64,000 bases of DNA from Rhizobium sp. NXC14 (GTDB lineage Bacteria > Pseudomonadota > Alphaproteobacteria > Rhizobiales > Rhizobiaceae): positions 434,001 through 498,000 of the forward strand of contig NZ_CP021032.1 in assembly GCF_002117485.1 (NCBI RefSeq). Direction: 5' to 3'. Below the pieces are notes generated by a model. It had not been told where the DNA came from and did not search any database. It worked only from the letters and a program-made list of their open reading frames with translations. The position numbers and the translations under genes are program-made. The first letter of the stretch is position 1, and each line of letters begins with the position of its first letter. Below, one piece after another: positions 1 to 7,537 of the stretch.

Positions 1-530
1 GCCGCGACCATGTCGGCGTCCGATGTGTTGACCACCTTCACGTCGCGCTCCGCCAGCTTGATGCTTTCGAGCGCGCGGGCGAGCAGATAGTGCGAGACGG
101 AGAACTCGACGAGGTTGACGTTCTGGCCCTTGATATCGGCAAGGCTCGCCTTGTCCTTCAGGATCACGGCGTCATTGCCGTTCGAAAAGTCGCCGACGAT
201 CACGGCTGTCGTATCGACGCCGCCGGCGGCCGGGATCGACAGGCCATCCATGTTGGTCAGCGTCACGGCATCGAAGGCGCCGGCCGTGTACTGGTTCATC
301 GATTCCACATAGTCGTTGAACTGGGTGACCTCGATCTTGATGCCGTATTTGTCGGCCCATTTCTTGACGATGCCGTGGTCGGCCGCGTAGCCCCAGGGCA
401 TCCAGCCGACATAGATGGACCAGGCCACCTTGAATTCGCTCTTCTGTTCCGCCTCTGCGACGGAAGCAGGCCCAAGCATCAGCGATACCGCCAGCGCTGT
501 GGTCGAAACAATCTTCGAAAAAGTCTGCAT
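1..530 (-). CDS. Urea-carboxylase-associated ABC transporter substrate-binding protein (NitT/TauT type), 3' part missing
   Basis: The reading frame starts at the ATG at 530 and runs off the left edge, giving the first ~176 residues. The N-terminus is a cleavable signal peptide ending near AEA, so the protein is periplasmic. The mature start (FKVAWSIYVGWMPWGYA) and the later stretch ending FSNGNDAVI match, from memory, the NitT/TauT-like binding proteins that accompany urea carboxylase (TIGR03427-like). Those transporters are often controlled by guanidine-I riboswitches, and one lies directly upstream here (603-708), so guanidine or a derivative is a more likely ligand than urea. The permease and ATPase genes would lie beyond base 1. 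A Shine-Dalgarno AAGGGGA precedes the ATG. Family assignment is good; the ligand is inferred. Confidence 0.85.
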   Translation of the reverse strand, partial: MQTFSKIVSTTALAVSLMLGPASVAEAEQKSEFKVAWSIYVGWMPWGYAADHGIVKKWADKYGIKIEVTQFNDYVESMNQYTAGAFDAVTLTNMDGLSIPAAGGVDTTAVIVGDFSNGNDAVILKDKASLADIKGQNVNLVEFSVSHYLLARALESIKLAERDVKVVNTSDADMVA

Positions 531-602
531 TGAAATTCCCCTTCTGCTTTTCTTCAAAAGGGATCGGCAAAGACCATCGTGCCACCAATCCCTTGGCTTA
601 CG

Positions 603-708
603 AGGTCTCCCGGGCTTTTGTCCCGCCGTGCACCCGGCGGGATTTCTCCTCCGCCGGTGGTGGCTCTCGGACCAGCCGCGCTTCAGAAAAGCGCCGGAAC
701 CCTAGCCA
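603..708 (-). promoter_or_regulatory. Guanidine-I (ykkC) riboswitch
   Basis: Read on the minus strand, the leader contains in order CTAGGGTTCCG (705-695), CTGGTCCGAGAG and, after a GC-rich hairpin arm, ACGGCGGGACAAAAGCCCGG followed by GAGA (near 605). These blocks, with this order and spacing, are the conserved core of the ykkC guanidine-I riboswitch as I remember it. It lies ~75 nt upstream of the binding-protein ATG at 530. Members of this class bind guanidinium and turn on genes for guanidine export, uptake or degradation. Boundaries are approximate. A covariance-model search would settle it. Confidence 0.92.
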
Positions 709-726
709 CCAACTCAGCACATTCCT

Positions 727-742
727 TGCAAGAGGTGTGCCA
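727..742 (-). promoter_or_regulatory. Sigma-54 (RpoN) promoter
   Basis: On the minus strand the sequence TGGCACACCTCTTGCA has GG and GC exactly ten bases apart, as in the -24/-12 consensus of RpoN promoters. Transcription would begin about 12 nt downstream, near 715, just before the riboswitch at 708. The arrangement implies nitrogen-limitation control (NtrC-type activator) on top of guanidine sensing. No activator site was identified with confidence. Confidence 0.85.
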
Positions 743-1038
743 GCTTATAAATCTTTGATTTTTCTAGTCCCCGTTCCTTGGTCGCATGTTACTGTGTACA
801 CTTCGCGGCATTTGCTAAATTTTTGAGCAGTGATCAGCGAAGCCATCCGATCGACCTCGTCCTTTCGATTGACCGGCATATCCCCGTGCGCCCGCACCTT
901 TGCTACGGACCCTTGACGATACATTGGAAGCCCTCCAATTGCCTTGGAAGTAACCAAACTTGCTTTTTTACAGTCGCAGGAATATTTTTATTCGGTCGGT
1001 CAATAAATCATCCAACCAGTACTATCTGCGGTGGAGCT
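743..1038. other. Intergenic region upstream of the caspase-like gene
   Basis: This stretch is comparatively AT-rich and separates the divergent guanidine-transporter leader from the caspase-like gene. It should hold the promoter of the latter. The frame of the downstream gene stays open back to a TTG at 778, but those codons show no protein-like signal and precede an obvious signal peptide, so I treat them as non-coding. No recognised operator was seen. Confidence 0.5.
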
Positions 1039-3627
1039 ATGCCCGAGTTTCACGGAAAGAACCGCTTTGCGGCTATATTGCTGATCTTCCTGACGGCATT
1101 GGTCTTTCTCGGGTTTGAACAACCCGCTGCTGCCGCCGCCGGTGAACAGGATGGCCGGCGGGTTGCATTGATCGTTGGCAACTCCGTCTACAAGACGCTG
1201 CCCTCATTGCCCAATCCCGCAAACGATGTCCAGGAAGTCGCCAACACGCTGCGCAGGGCCGGGTTCGATGTGACGATCGGCATCAATGTCGACCGCATCG
1301 GTCTTGAGAATACGGTGCGCAGCTTCTTGCGCTCGGCCAATAATGCAGAGGCCGGCCTCATCTATTATTCCGGACACGGCATCCAGGTGGGCGGCCAGAA
1401 TTTCATCGTGCCGGTCGATGCGACGCTGGAAACGCCCTATGACGTCGAGACGCAGACCATGCCGCTCGATCTCATCCTGAACCACCTCAAGCAGAATTCG
1501 CGCGTGCAGCTGATCTTTCTCGATGCTTGCCGCAATAACCCGTTCAATACGCAGAAATTCTGGATGGCGGAAAAGCTGGAACCGGTCGGCGCGACGCGCG
1601 GGCTGGCCCGCATCGACAGCGATCTCGGCAGCCTGATCGCCTTTTCGACGGAGCCGGGCCAGGTGGCGCTCGACGGCGAGGGGGCGCTCAGCCCCTATTC
1701 CGAATCCTTCATCAAGCGCGCCAGCGAGCCGAACAAGGAAATCCGCCAGGTCCTGACCGATGTGCGCCGCGACGTGATCGCCATGACCAATGGCAAGCAG
1801 GTCCCTTGGGAAAATTCCTCGCTGATGGACAGCTTCTATTTCATCCCGGCCCCGCCGCCGCCGAGCGTCGAACCGATGCAGCAGGTGAGCGTGCCGGAGG
1901 GGGCGGCCGCGACCAAGCTGCCGATCGCTCCGCCGCATGACGAAACCGGCTCGGCGCTGCTTGTCACGCTCAACCAGCTTCCCCAGACCGGCAAGCTCAG
2001 TTTCGACGGCAAGCCGGTGGAGCAGGGCGCCAAGCTGCCGGCCGGGGCGCTGACGGCGCTGAGCTATGATTCATCGGGCGTTGCCGCCGGAACGGTCGGC
2101 CTGATCGGCTATACGGTCAGCGATCCTTATGGCCAGGCGACGCAGGGCGTCGTCGCCATCACCGTCTCGGCCGATGCCGGCGCCAAGCTCGCCCAGCTCG
2201 AGCAGGAGAAGCAGGCGCGGCTTGCCGATGCCGGCGCCTATCTGAAATCGCTGCCGCGCGACGTCGACACGACGATCGGCGTCGGTCCCGTCGAAGCCCG
2301 CCTGCCTGAAGTACCGGCATCGGCCGCCGAGATGACCTTCAAGGTCGCGGCCCTGCCCGACAAGGGCACACTGCGTGCCGGCGATCGGGTGATCGGCCCC
2401 GGCCACGTGCTTGAAGCCGCCGATATTCCGGCACTTTCCTACGAGCCACAGATCGGCACCGAAAACCAGCCTTTCGCCCTGACGCTGCAGGCCGCCAATG
2501 ACGACCTGCCGGCCGCCACCGTCACCTTCACACCGACGCTTGACGCCTGCGATAGCGCAGCCGCCGCCCCGCTCGATCTGCAGGGCGTGACCGCGGGCAA
2601 GCTGCCGAACGAAATCGATCCGGCCGTCGCGCTACCTGCCTGCGATGATGCGGTGAAGGCCTATCCCGCGGTGGCCCGCTTCGTCTATCAGCTCGGTCGC
2701 GCCCAGCTCGCCAACCGTGACGCCAAGGCAGCCTTTGCGACGATCAAGAAGGCGATGGATGCCGGCCATATCAGGGCGATTTCCGAACTCGCTTCGCTCT
2801 ATCTCGTCGGAGCCTCCGTCCCGGCAAATCTCGGCAAATCGAGCGAGATCGCCGCGATCGGCGCGAAGAAGGGGGATCCCTACGCGCTCTATGCCTATGG
2901 CAAAAGCTTGTTTTATGGACGCGGTGTGAAAGCCGACACCGAGGAAGGCCTGAAGCTTATGCTCCAGGCAGCCGACCTCGGCCACACCTATGCAATGAAC
3001 GAACTGGGCTACATCTTCTCGAACGGCGTCAACGTCCCAGCCGATATGGAACGCGGCATTCGCTTTTACGAGTCAGGGCTCAAGCGAGACGACATCTATT
3101 CGATGAACAGCCTCGGGATGATCTATCGCGCCGGCAAAGGCGTGCCGCAGGACCTCGAGAAGGCGCTGGAGCTTTTCAAGAAGGCAGCGGACGGCGGCCA
3201 GCCTTATGCGCCGCGCAACATCGGCCTTATGTACAGGGACGGTCAAGGAGTGCCTAAGGACGAGGCTGCAGCGCTATCCTGGCTGGAAATGGGCGCCGAG
3301 CGCGGCGATTATTGGAGCGCGTTCGAACGGGCCAAAATGGCCAAGGGCGACGGCTCAGATGCCGACAGCCTGGTGACCGCCGCTCACTATTTCGCTCTTG
3401 CAAGCGCGCTCAACCGCCCCGGAACCGGCGATCCCAAAAAGCAGTCCGACAAGGAGCTCGCATCCTTGGCGGAGCCTGCCAAAAAGAAGGCCGCAGAAGC
3501 GTTTTCGGCCGAATTGACTGCACAGGAACTGAAGGCTCTGCCGAAGACGAAGTCGCTGAACGAGAAGCTGACGCTTCTTGCGAAGGCGACCTGGGCAAAG
3601 CGAAATCCGCGATATGATCTTTTTTAA
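1039..3627 (+). CDS. Secreted caspase-like (peptidase C14) protein with Sel1 repeats
   Basis: 862 aa from the ATG at 1039, chosen because GGAG lies just upstream and an N-terminal signal peptide follows at once (hydrophobic residues 10-26, Ala-rich cleavage region ~34). Residues ~40-250 form a caspase/metacaspase p20-like domain: VALIVGN strand, catalytic His113 in YYSGHG and catalytic Cys164 in LDACRNNPF. Residues ~300-560 look like two beta-rich Ig/cadherin-like repeats. From ~635 to ~810 there are about five Sel1-type (TPR-like) repeats with the typical Y-G and A-A-G-H spacing. Both catalytic residues are present, so cysteine protease activity, probably after Arg/Lys as in bacterial orthocaspases, is plausible. 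It would act in the periplasm. Partners may be recognised by the Sel1 array. A small lipoprotein gene follows 23 bp downstream. Confidence 0.85.
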   Translation: MPEFHGKNRFAAILLIFLTALVFLGFEQPAAAAAGEQDGRRVALIVGNSVYKTLPSLPNPANDVQEVANTLRRAGFDVTIGINVDRIGLENTVRSFLRSANNAEAGLIYYSGHGIQVGGQNFIVPVDATLETPYDVETQTMPLDLILNHLKQNSRVQLIFLDACRNNPFNTQKFWMAEKLEPVGATRGLARIDSDLGSLIAFSTEPGQVALDGEGALSPYSESFIKRASEPNKEIRQVLTDVRRDVIAMTNGKQVPWENSSLMDSFYFIPAPPPPSVEPMQQVSVPEGAAATKLPIAPPHDETGSALLVTLNQLPQTGKLSFDGKPVEQGAKLPAGALTALSYDSSGVAAGTVGLIGYTVSDPYGQATQGVVAITVSADAGAKLAQLEQEKQARLADAGAYLKSLPRDVDTTIGVGPVEARLPEVPASAAEMTFKVAALPDKGTLRAGDRVIGPGHVLEAADIPALSYEPQIGTENQPFALTLQAANDDLPAATVTFTPTLDACDSAAAAPLDLQGVTAGKLPNEIDPAVALPACDDAVKAYPAVARFVYQLGRAQLANRDAKAAFATIKKAMDAGHIRAISELASLYLVGASVPANLGKSSEIAAIGAKKGDPYALYAYGKSLFYGRGVKADTEEGLKLMLQAADLGHTYAMNELGYIFSNGVNVPADMERGIRFYESGLKRDDIYSMNSLGMIYRAGKGVPQDLEKALELFKKAADGGQPYAPRNIGLMYRDGQGVPKDEAAALSWLEMGAERGDYWSAFERAKMAKGDGSDADSLVTAAHYFALASALNRPGTGDPKKQSDKELASLAEPAKKKAAEAFSAELTAQELKALPKTKSLNEKLTLLAKATWAKRNPRYDLF

Positions 3628-3650
3628 ACGGTGACCCGGGGGCGCCTGAC

Positions 3651-4304
3651 ATGACCAGTAAAGTCTTCATCCGTGTACTGCTCTGCTCGACCTTCATCGC
3701 CGGCTCCGGCGTCATGCTGCAGGGCTGCATCTTCGACCCCGGCGGCAAGACGCTCTTCGCCAATCAGGAGCAGGCGCAGCCGGCGCGCAACAAGACGCCG
3801 ACCGTGAAGAAGGTCGCCGCAAAAACCAATGACGATCGGGAGTCGACTTTTGCTCGTTCGGACAGGAGTTCCAGCGGCGGCTCAAGCAGCTCGTCCGGGA
3901 TGGGCGGCGGCTCCGACAGTGGCAGTTCCGGCGGCAGCGACGGCGGCGGTGATCCTGGTGGCGGCGGCGATCCAGGTTGGTCGGATCGGCGTCTGAAGAC
4001 GGATATTCGTCGCCTCGGCTCTTCCCCTGCCGGCATTCCGATCTATGCATTCCGCTACATCTGGGGCGGCCCACTTTTTGTCGGCACGATGGCGCAAGAT
4101 CTTCTGCTGATCAGGCCGGACGTCCTGTCCCAGGCTGCAACCGGATATTACACGGTGGATTACGCCAGGCTTGATATCAGGATGATCTCGATACCGGATG
4201 AGCTTTCCCTGGCTTCGCCAGCGGCAGAAGCTGCCCTCTCGGCGCTTTCGGTGGACGCTGCAAAGACGCAGCCTTTGATCGGACTTCCCGAATTCGTGTT
4301 GTAG
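3651..4304 (+). CDS. Lipoprotein with C-terminal S74-type (endosialidase chaperone) domain
   Basis: 217 aa. Residues 1-26 are a lipoprotein signal ending in the lipobox LQGC, with the lipidated Cys at 26. Residues ~70-110 are a low-complexity Ser/Gly linker. From 111 the sequence SDRRLKTDI begins a domain resembling the intramolecular chaperone/auto-processing domain of peptidase family S74, whose members cut themselves at the Ser-Asp of an SDxRxK motif. The later segments FVGTMAQDLL and VDYARLD fit that family. Such domains are usually at the end of phage tail spikes and trimeric adhesins; on a small lipoprotein it is unusual. The gene lies 23 bp after the caspase-like gene, so the two are probably co-transcribed. 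Function unknown. Confidence 0.75.
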   Translation: MTSKVFIRVLLCSTFIAGSGVMLQGCIFDPGGKTLFANQEQAQPARNKTPTVKKVAAKTNDDRESTFARSDRSSSGGSSSSSGMGGGSDSGSSGGSDGGGDPGGGGDPGWSDRRLKTDIRRLGSSPAGIPIYAFRYIWGGPLFVGTMAQDLLLIRPDVLSQAATGYYTVDYARLDIRMISIPDELSLASPAAEAALSALSVDAAKTQPLIGLPEFVL

Positions 4305-4384
4305 CAGTTGGCAAGGTGATCCAAACGCCGGTGCTGGACGCAATGCCTGTTGCGCCCGGCCGTAAAACCTTGAACCATGCCCCT

Positions 4385-5989
4385 TCAGCCGTCCAGCCCC
4401 TTGAAGCGCACCGGCTGGTAGCCGCGCAGCAGCAGGATTCCGAGTGAATAGGTGTTGCGGCAGACGCGGCCCTTGCAGGCATTGGGCGTCGCTTCCATCA
4501 CCTCCACCTTGCGGTCATCGGTGAAGCGCATGAACAGCATCACATGCGAACCCGGTCGGTTCAGCGCGTCGCCGGGCTGCAACGACCAGGGATCGGCGAG
4601 CCGCCTGGTAATGCCAGGGATCGCCCGCGTCGAGACATGCATCTTCAGCCCCCAGGCTTCGCTGACGAAACCGGAGCAGTCGACGCCGAGAATATTGGTT
4701 TGCGGCGCGCTCTTGGTGCAGACATTGCCGGCCGTCTGGCCGTCCATGACACCATTGGTGAAATCCTCGAGCGGCGTTTTGCAGCCCCAGCAATAGGGCA
4801 CGCCCTTCACCGTCTGGCCGCGTTTGCCGAACAGGTAGAATGGCCGGCGCAGGCGGTTCATGTTAACGCAAGCAGGTCCCGGATCCTTGCCATAGGCCGC
4901 CGGCGTCACCAGCCAGTTCAGCGTCTCGAAGCCGATCGCCCGCTCGATGACGTCGCCGCGCGATTTCGGCAGGATGGCGACCTTAGGCCCCTTTCCGGGC
5001 TTGGCCGCCATCGATGGCTTGGCTGGCCTGGCGACGGCGAGCTTGCGGCCTGGCTCGCGCCCCTCGAGTTTCAGCACCTGCGCCCGGCTTTCCTGCGAGC
5101 GCAGAAACAGCACGTCGCCGCGCGGGCCGATCGCCACGAAGCGCCTGGAAAAAACCGTGCTGGCTTCGATCGGCAGATCGTAAACGCGCTCCAGCACGCC
5201 GTTCGGCGTGAAGCGCACCACCAGCATGCCCGTCCGTTCCGGCCGGTCGGCAGGCACGAGCTCGACCAGCGCATAGGGTCTGCCCGTCGTGTCGATGTCG
5301 AGCAGTTCGACGGTGCCGATGCGGTTTTCCCCGGTGAGCTGAAGGGAGAGGAAATTCTCCTCCGAGCTCGCGCGCCGCAGCAGGATCTCCGCCTTTTCGT
5401 TTGCCGCCGAGACTTCTGCAACGATATCGCCGAGCCCGCGGCTCGGCACATATTGAACAACCGGCGGGCGGGCTGGCGGCCGGCTGGTGCTGCGGCCGAT
5501 CTCGTCGATGATGCTGTTCAGTGGCCCGGGCGGCACCGAGCCCATCGAGGCGAAGACCGAGCGGGTGTAGTCGTCGGCATCGCCGCCGTCGATGGCGCGC
5601 AGGGTCTGCGAGCGGCCATCGGCGCCGGTGGCGCGCTCGAGCGGCACGATCCCGTCGGACCAGAGGTAGAGTTCGTTATGAACAACGGCGAGGTCCTCCG
5701 GCGCGGTATTCTCCGGCAGCGGCAGGATCTCGGGATCGGCCTGCGAGCGTTCGCCGTCGACGGCGAGCACGCGGCCATTGTTCTGGTCGAGGATGTAGAC
5801 GGTGCCCTCGTCGCCGATGGTGATCGCCGCCGGCCCGGACGCCTCGACCTCCTCATTGGCGGAAATGATGCCGACCGAACGGGCGCCGTCGCCGCCCGGA
5901 AGCTCGATCATCACAGTGTCTTTGGCGAGGACAGGCCAGGCGATTGCGATCGCTGCGGCCATCAGAATATGCGAGCTGAAACTGCGCAT
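4385..5989 (-). CDS. Secreted NlpC/P60-like cysteine peptidase with N-terminal propeller-like region
   Basis: 534 aa from the ATG at 5989, where a signal peptide begins (cleavage after PVLA); the frame is open further upstream to 6034 but that extension has no signal character. The first ~300 residues contain NHL/YVTN-like strands (for example GTVYILDQNNGRVLAVDG), suggesting a beta-propeller. The C-terminal ~120 residues resemble an NlpC/P60 peptidase: catalytic Cys438 in VDCSGF and His482 in GSHVMLF, with the loop LQPGDAL between them as in the family. The likely substrate is peptidoglycan peptide stems. Two conserved Cys pairs may form disulphides. It is transcribed convergently to the caspase/lipoprotein pair. 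The family call is by motif; the propeller call is weaker. Confidence 0.75.
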   Translation of the reverse strand: MRSFSSHILMAAAIAIAWPVLAKDTVMIELPGGDGARSVGIISANEEVEASGPAAITIGDEGTVYILDQNNGRVLAVDGERSQADPEILPLPENTAPEDLAVVHNELYLWSDGIVPLERATGADGRSQTLRAIDGGDADDYTRSVFASMGSVPPGPLNSIIDEIGRSTSRPPARPPVVQYVPSRGLGDIVAEVSAANEKAEILLRRASSEENFLSLQLTGENRIGTVELLDIDTTGRPYALVELVPADRPERTGMLVVRFTPNGVLERVYDLPIEASTVFSRRFVAIGPRGDVLFLRSQESRAQVLKLEGREPGRKLAVARPAKPSMAAKPGKGPKVAILPKSRGDVIERAIGFETLNWLVTPAAYGKDPGPACVNMNRLRRPFYLFGKRGQTVKGVPYCWGCKTPLEDFTNGVMDGQTAGNVCTKSAPQTNILGVDCSGFVSEAWGLKMHVSTRAIPGITRRLADPWSLQPGDALNRPGSHVMLFMRFTDDRKVEVMEATPNACKGRVCRNTYSLGILLLRGYQPVRFKGLDG

Positions 5990-6236
5990 TGCCGTGAACC
6001 CCGAAACAGGATCATTTTGGCCATGGGGCCTCAATCTGAAGCCTGTTCACAATTAGAGAGCGAGAGAATGATGTCGTCGGAAAACCGTTCACAACTTTCG
6101 GCATCATGCCCCAAGTCCTTAAAATGTTAGGATAGAAGCGGCTCGTCAGCAAGGCGTTGCTTTCCAAACGATTTGGAGATCGGCGTCGGCAATAGTACAA
6201 GTTTATCGTCTTGAAGTTTTACTGGCAGGGAAGCCT

Positions 6237-6827
6237 ATGCTGGACTGGAACGGTGACGAACTGGCGCTCGATGTCAGCCTGCTGGAGCAGGTGCGCGCGG
6301 CAAGGATAGGGTTTTCCGATCGCGTCTGCGCCGCCTCGGCCAGCAAGGATGAGAAACATCTGGCGCAGTTGCGCTCGGAGCCCACCTATCTGATGGCCGA
6401 ATTTCTCTATTCGATGAAGGTCTTCGGCATCAACACGGCTGAAGATGTCGAGCGCTTCGCCGATCTGCACAATGATTACGTGGTGTCGCTCACCCGCGAT
6501 CCGGCCAAACTGCAGCGCCTCGGCCTTTCGCAGGAGCGCGCGCTCGCCTCCATGTTTACCGCCGACACCAAGCCGCGGCTGATCCAGAACTGGGCTGAAA
6601 AATCAGGCGCCATCGACCAGTCCAATCTCGCCCGTTTCCTCGTCGCCGTCATGTCTAGCGAGACCTGCCGCAAGACGCTGATCGATTTCGAGACGGCCGG
6701 CTTCATGCAGCGCAAACGCTCGCCCTATGGCACGATGGTGGTCTGGTCGACCGGCAGGATCGAGGAAATCTTCGGCGAAATGCTGCGCAATCTCCGGCTC
6801 AGCCTGCAGCAGCTGAAGATACTCTGA
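6237..6827 (+). CDS. Hypothetical protein, possible winged-helix C-terminus
   Basis: 196 aa, cytoplasmic (no signal peptide or membrane segment). The ATG at 6237 is preceded by AGGGAAG. The protein is mostly helical by composition. The last ~50 residues (helix, then GFMQRKRSPYGTMVVWSTGRIEEIF) resemble the recognition helix and wing of a winged-helix DNA-binding domain, so a regulator is possible. I do not recognise the family. It sits between the divergent NlpC-like gene and the protease operon, which would suit a local regulator, but nothing in the sequence proves this. Confidence 0.6.
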   Translation: MLDWNGDELALDVSLLEQVRAARIGFSDRVCAASASKDEKHLAQLRSEPTYLMAEFLYSMKVFGINTAEDVERFADLHNDYVVSLTRDPAKLQRLGLSQERALASMFTADTKPRLIQNWAEKSGAIDQSNLARFLVAVMSSETCRKTLIDFETAGFMQRKRSPYGTMVVWSTGRIEEIFGEMLRNLRLSLQQLKIL

Positions 6828-6951
6828 CCTCTCTCCAGCCGATTTCACCCCTCCCAATCGATTGGCGCCGAGCGCCGTTGCCTTCCATCCGGCCTCTCCC
6901 TATTGTCGGTTTAGTCGCGCGATGGCGCCCCCTTGGACGGATGTGACGACG

Positions 6952-7329
6952 ATGAAGAAATCCCGGCTCATAAGCCTGTCGATCGGACTGGCTCTGGCGC
7001 TTGCGATGCCCGGGCTCGGGTTTGCGGGGCCTGTCGAGGATGCGCTGGCGGCGCGAAACCCGACGCTTGCGGCGCTGCGCCAGCACGACGAAAAGGCCTT
7101 TGCCGCTGCCGTTGCTATCATCGCCGACCATGAACGCGCCGAGGGGCTGACACCCGGCCAGGGCAAGCTGCCGGAGACGACCTCGCCCGGCCGCGACATG
7201 GGCTCGGGCTCCGGCAAGGAATTCACATCGGACAATCCGGATATTCTCTGGCTCTACAATTCCTCGCCGGAGGGAATGAGCGACCTGATCTCGATTCTGA
7301 AATCCGCCGGCCAGAAGCCGAAGAACTAA
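6952..7329 (+). CDS. Small secreted hypothetical protein
   Basis: 125 aa. The ATG at 6952 is chosen because it begins a clear Sec signal peptide (MKKSRLISLS, hydrophobic core, cleavage near GFAG); the frame is open upstream but not protein-like. The mature ~100 residues are rich in Ala, Gly and Ser and contain no Cys. No domain recognised. It lies 124 bp after the preceding gene and 208 bp before the protease operon. A periplasmic accessory role is only a guess from location. Confidence 0.6.
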   Translation: MKKSRLISLSIGLALALAMPGLGFAGPVEDALAARNPTLAALRQHDEKAFAAAVAIIADHERAEGLTPGQGKLPETTSPGRDMGSGSGKEFTSDNPDILWLYNSSPEGMSDLISILKSAGQKPKN

Positions 7330-7537
7330 CGCCTCACTCCAGTCCAACCCGACTATAAAAGGACACCGGATATTGCCGGTCGCGAGTCTTGCTCGCACCT
7401 TGCGTAGGCAATCTTCGCGGCTCCAAATAATTTGTAACCCTCCCTCAAGCAAGACAGCCAAAACCATCCCAATTTCGCCGGTCAGTGCTATTCTCATCTT
7501 CAGCACAGTGTGAGATTGTTCGAAGGGGGAGGTTCCG

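Noticed and set aside
778..1038. Upstream extension of the caspase-like gene to a TTG at 778
   Set aside because: The signal peptide and GGAG at 1039 show the true start; the extension lacks protein character.
4544..6130. 528-codon plus-strand frame opposite the NlpC/P60-like gene
   Set aside because: Antisense shadow; the minus strand has a signal peptide and catalytic motifs.
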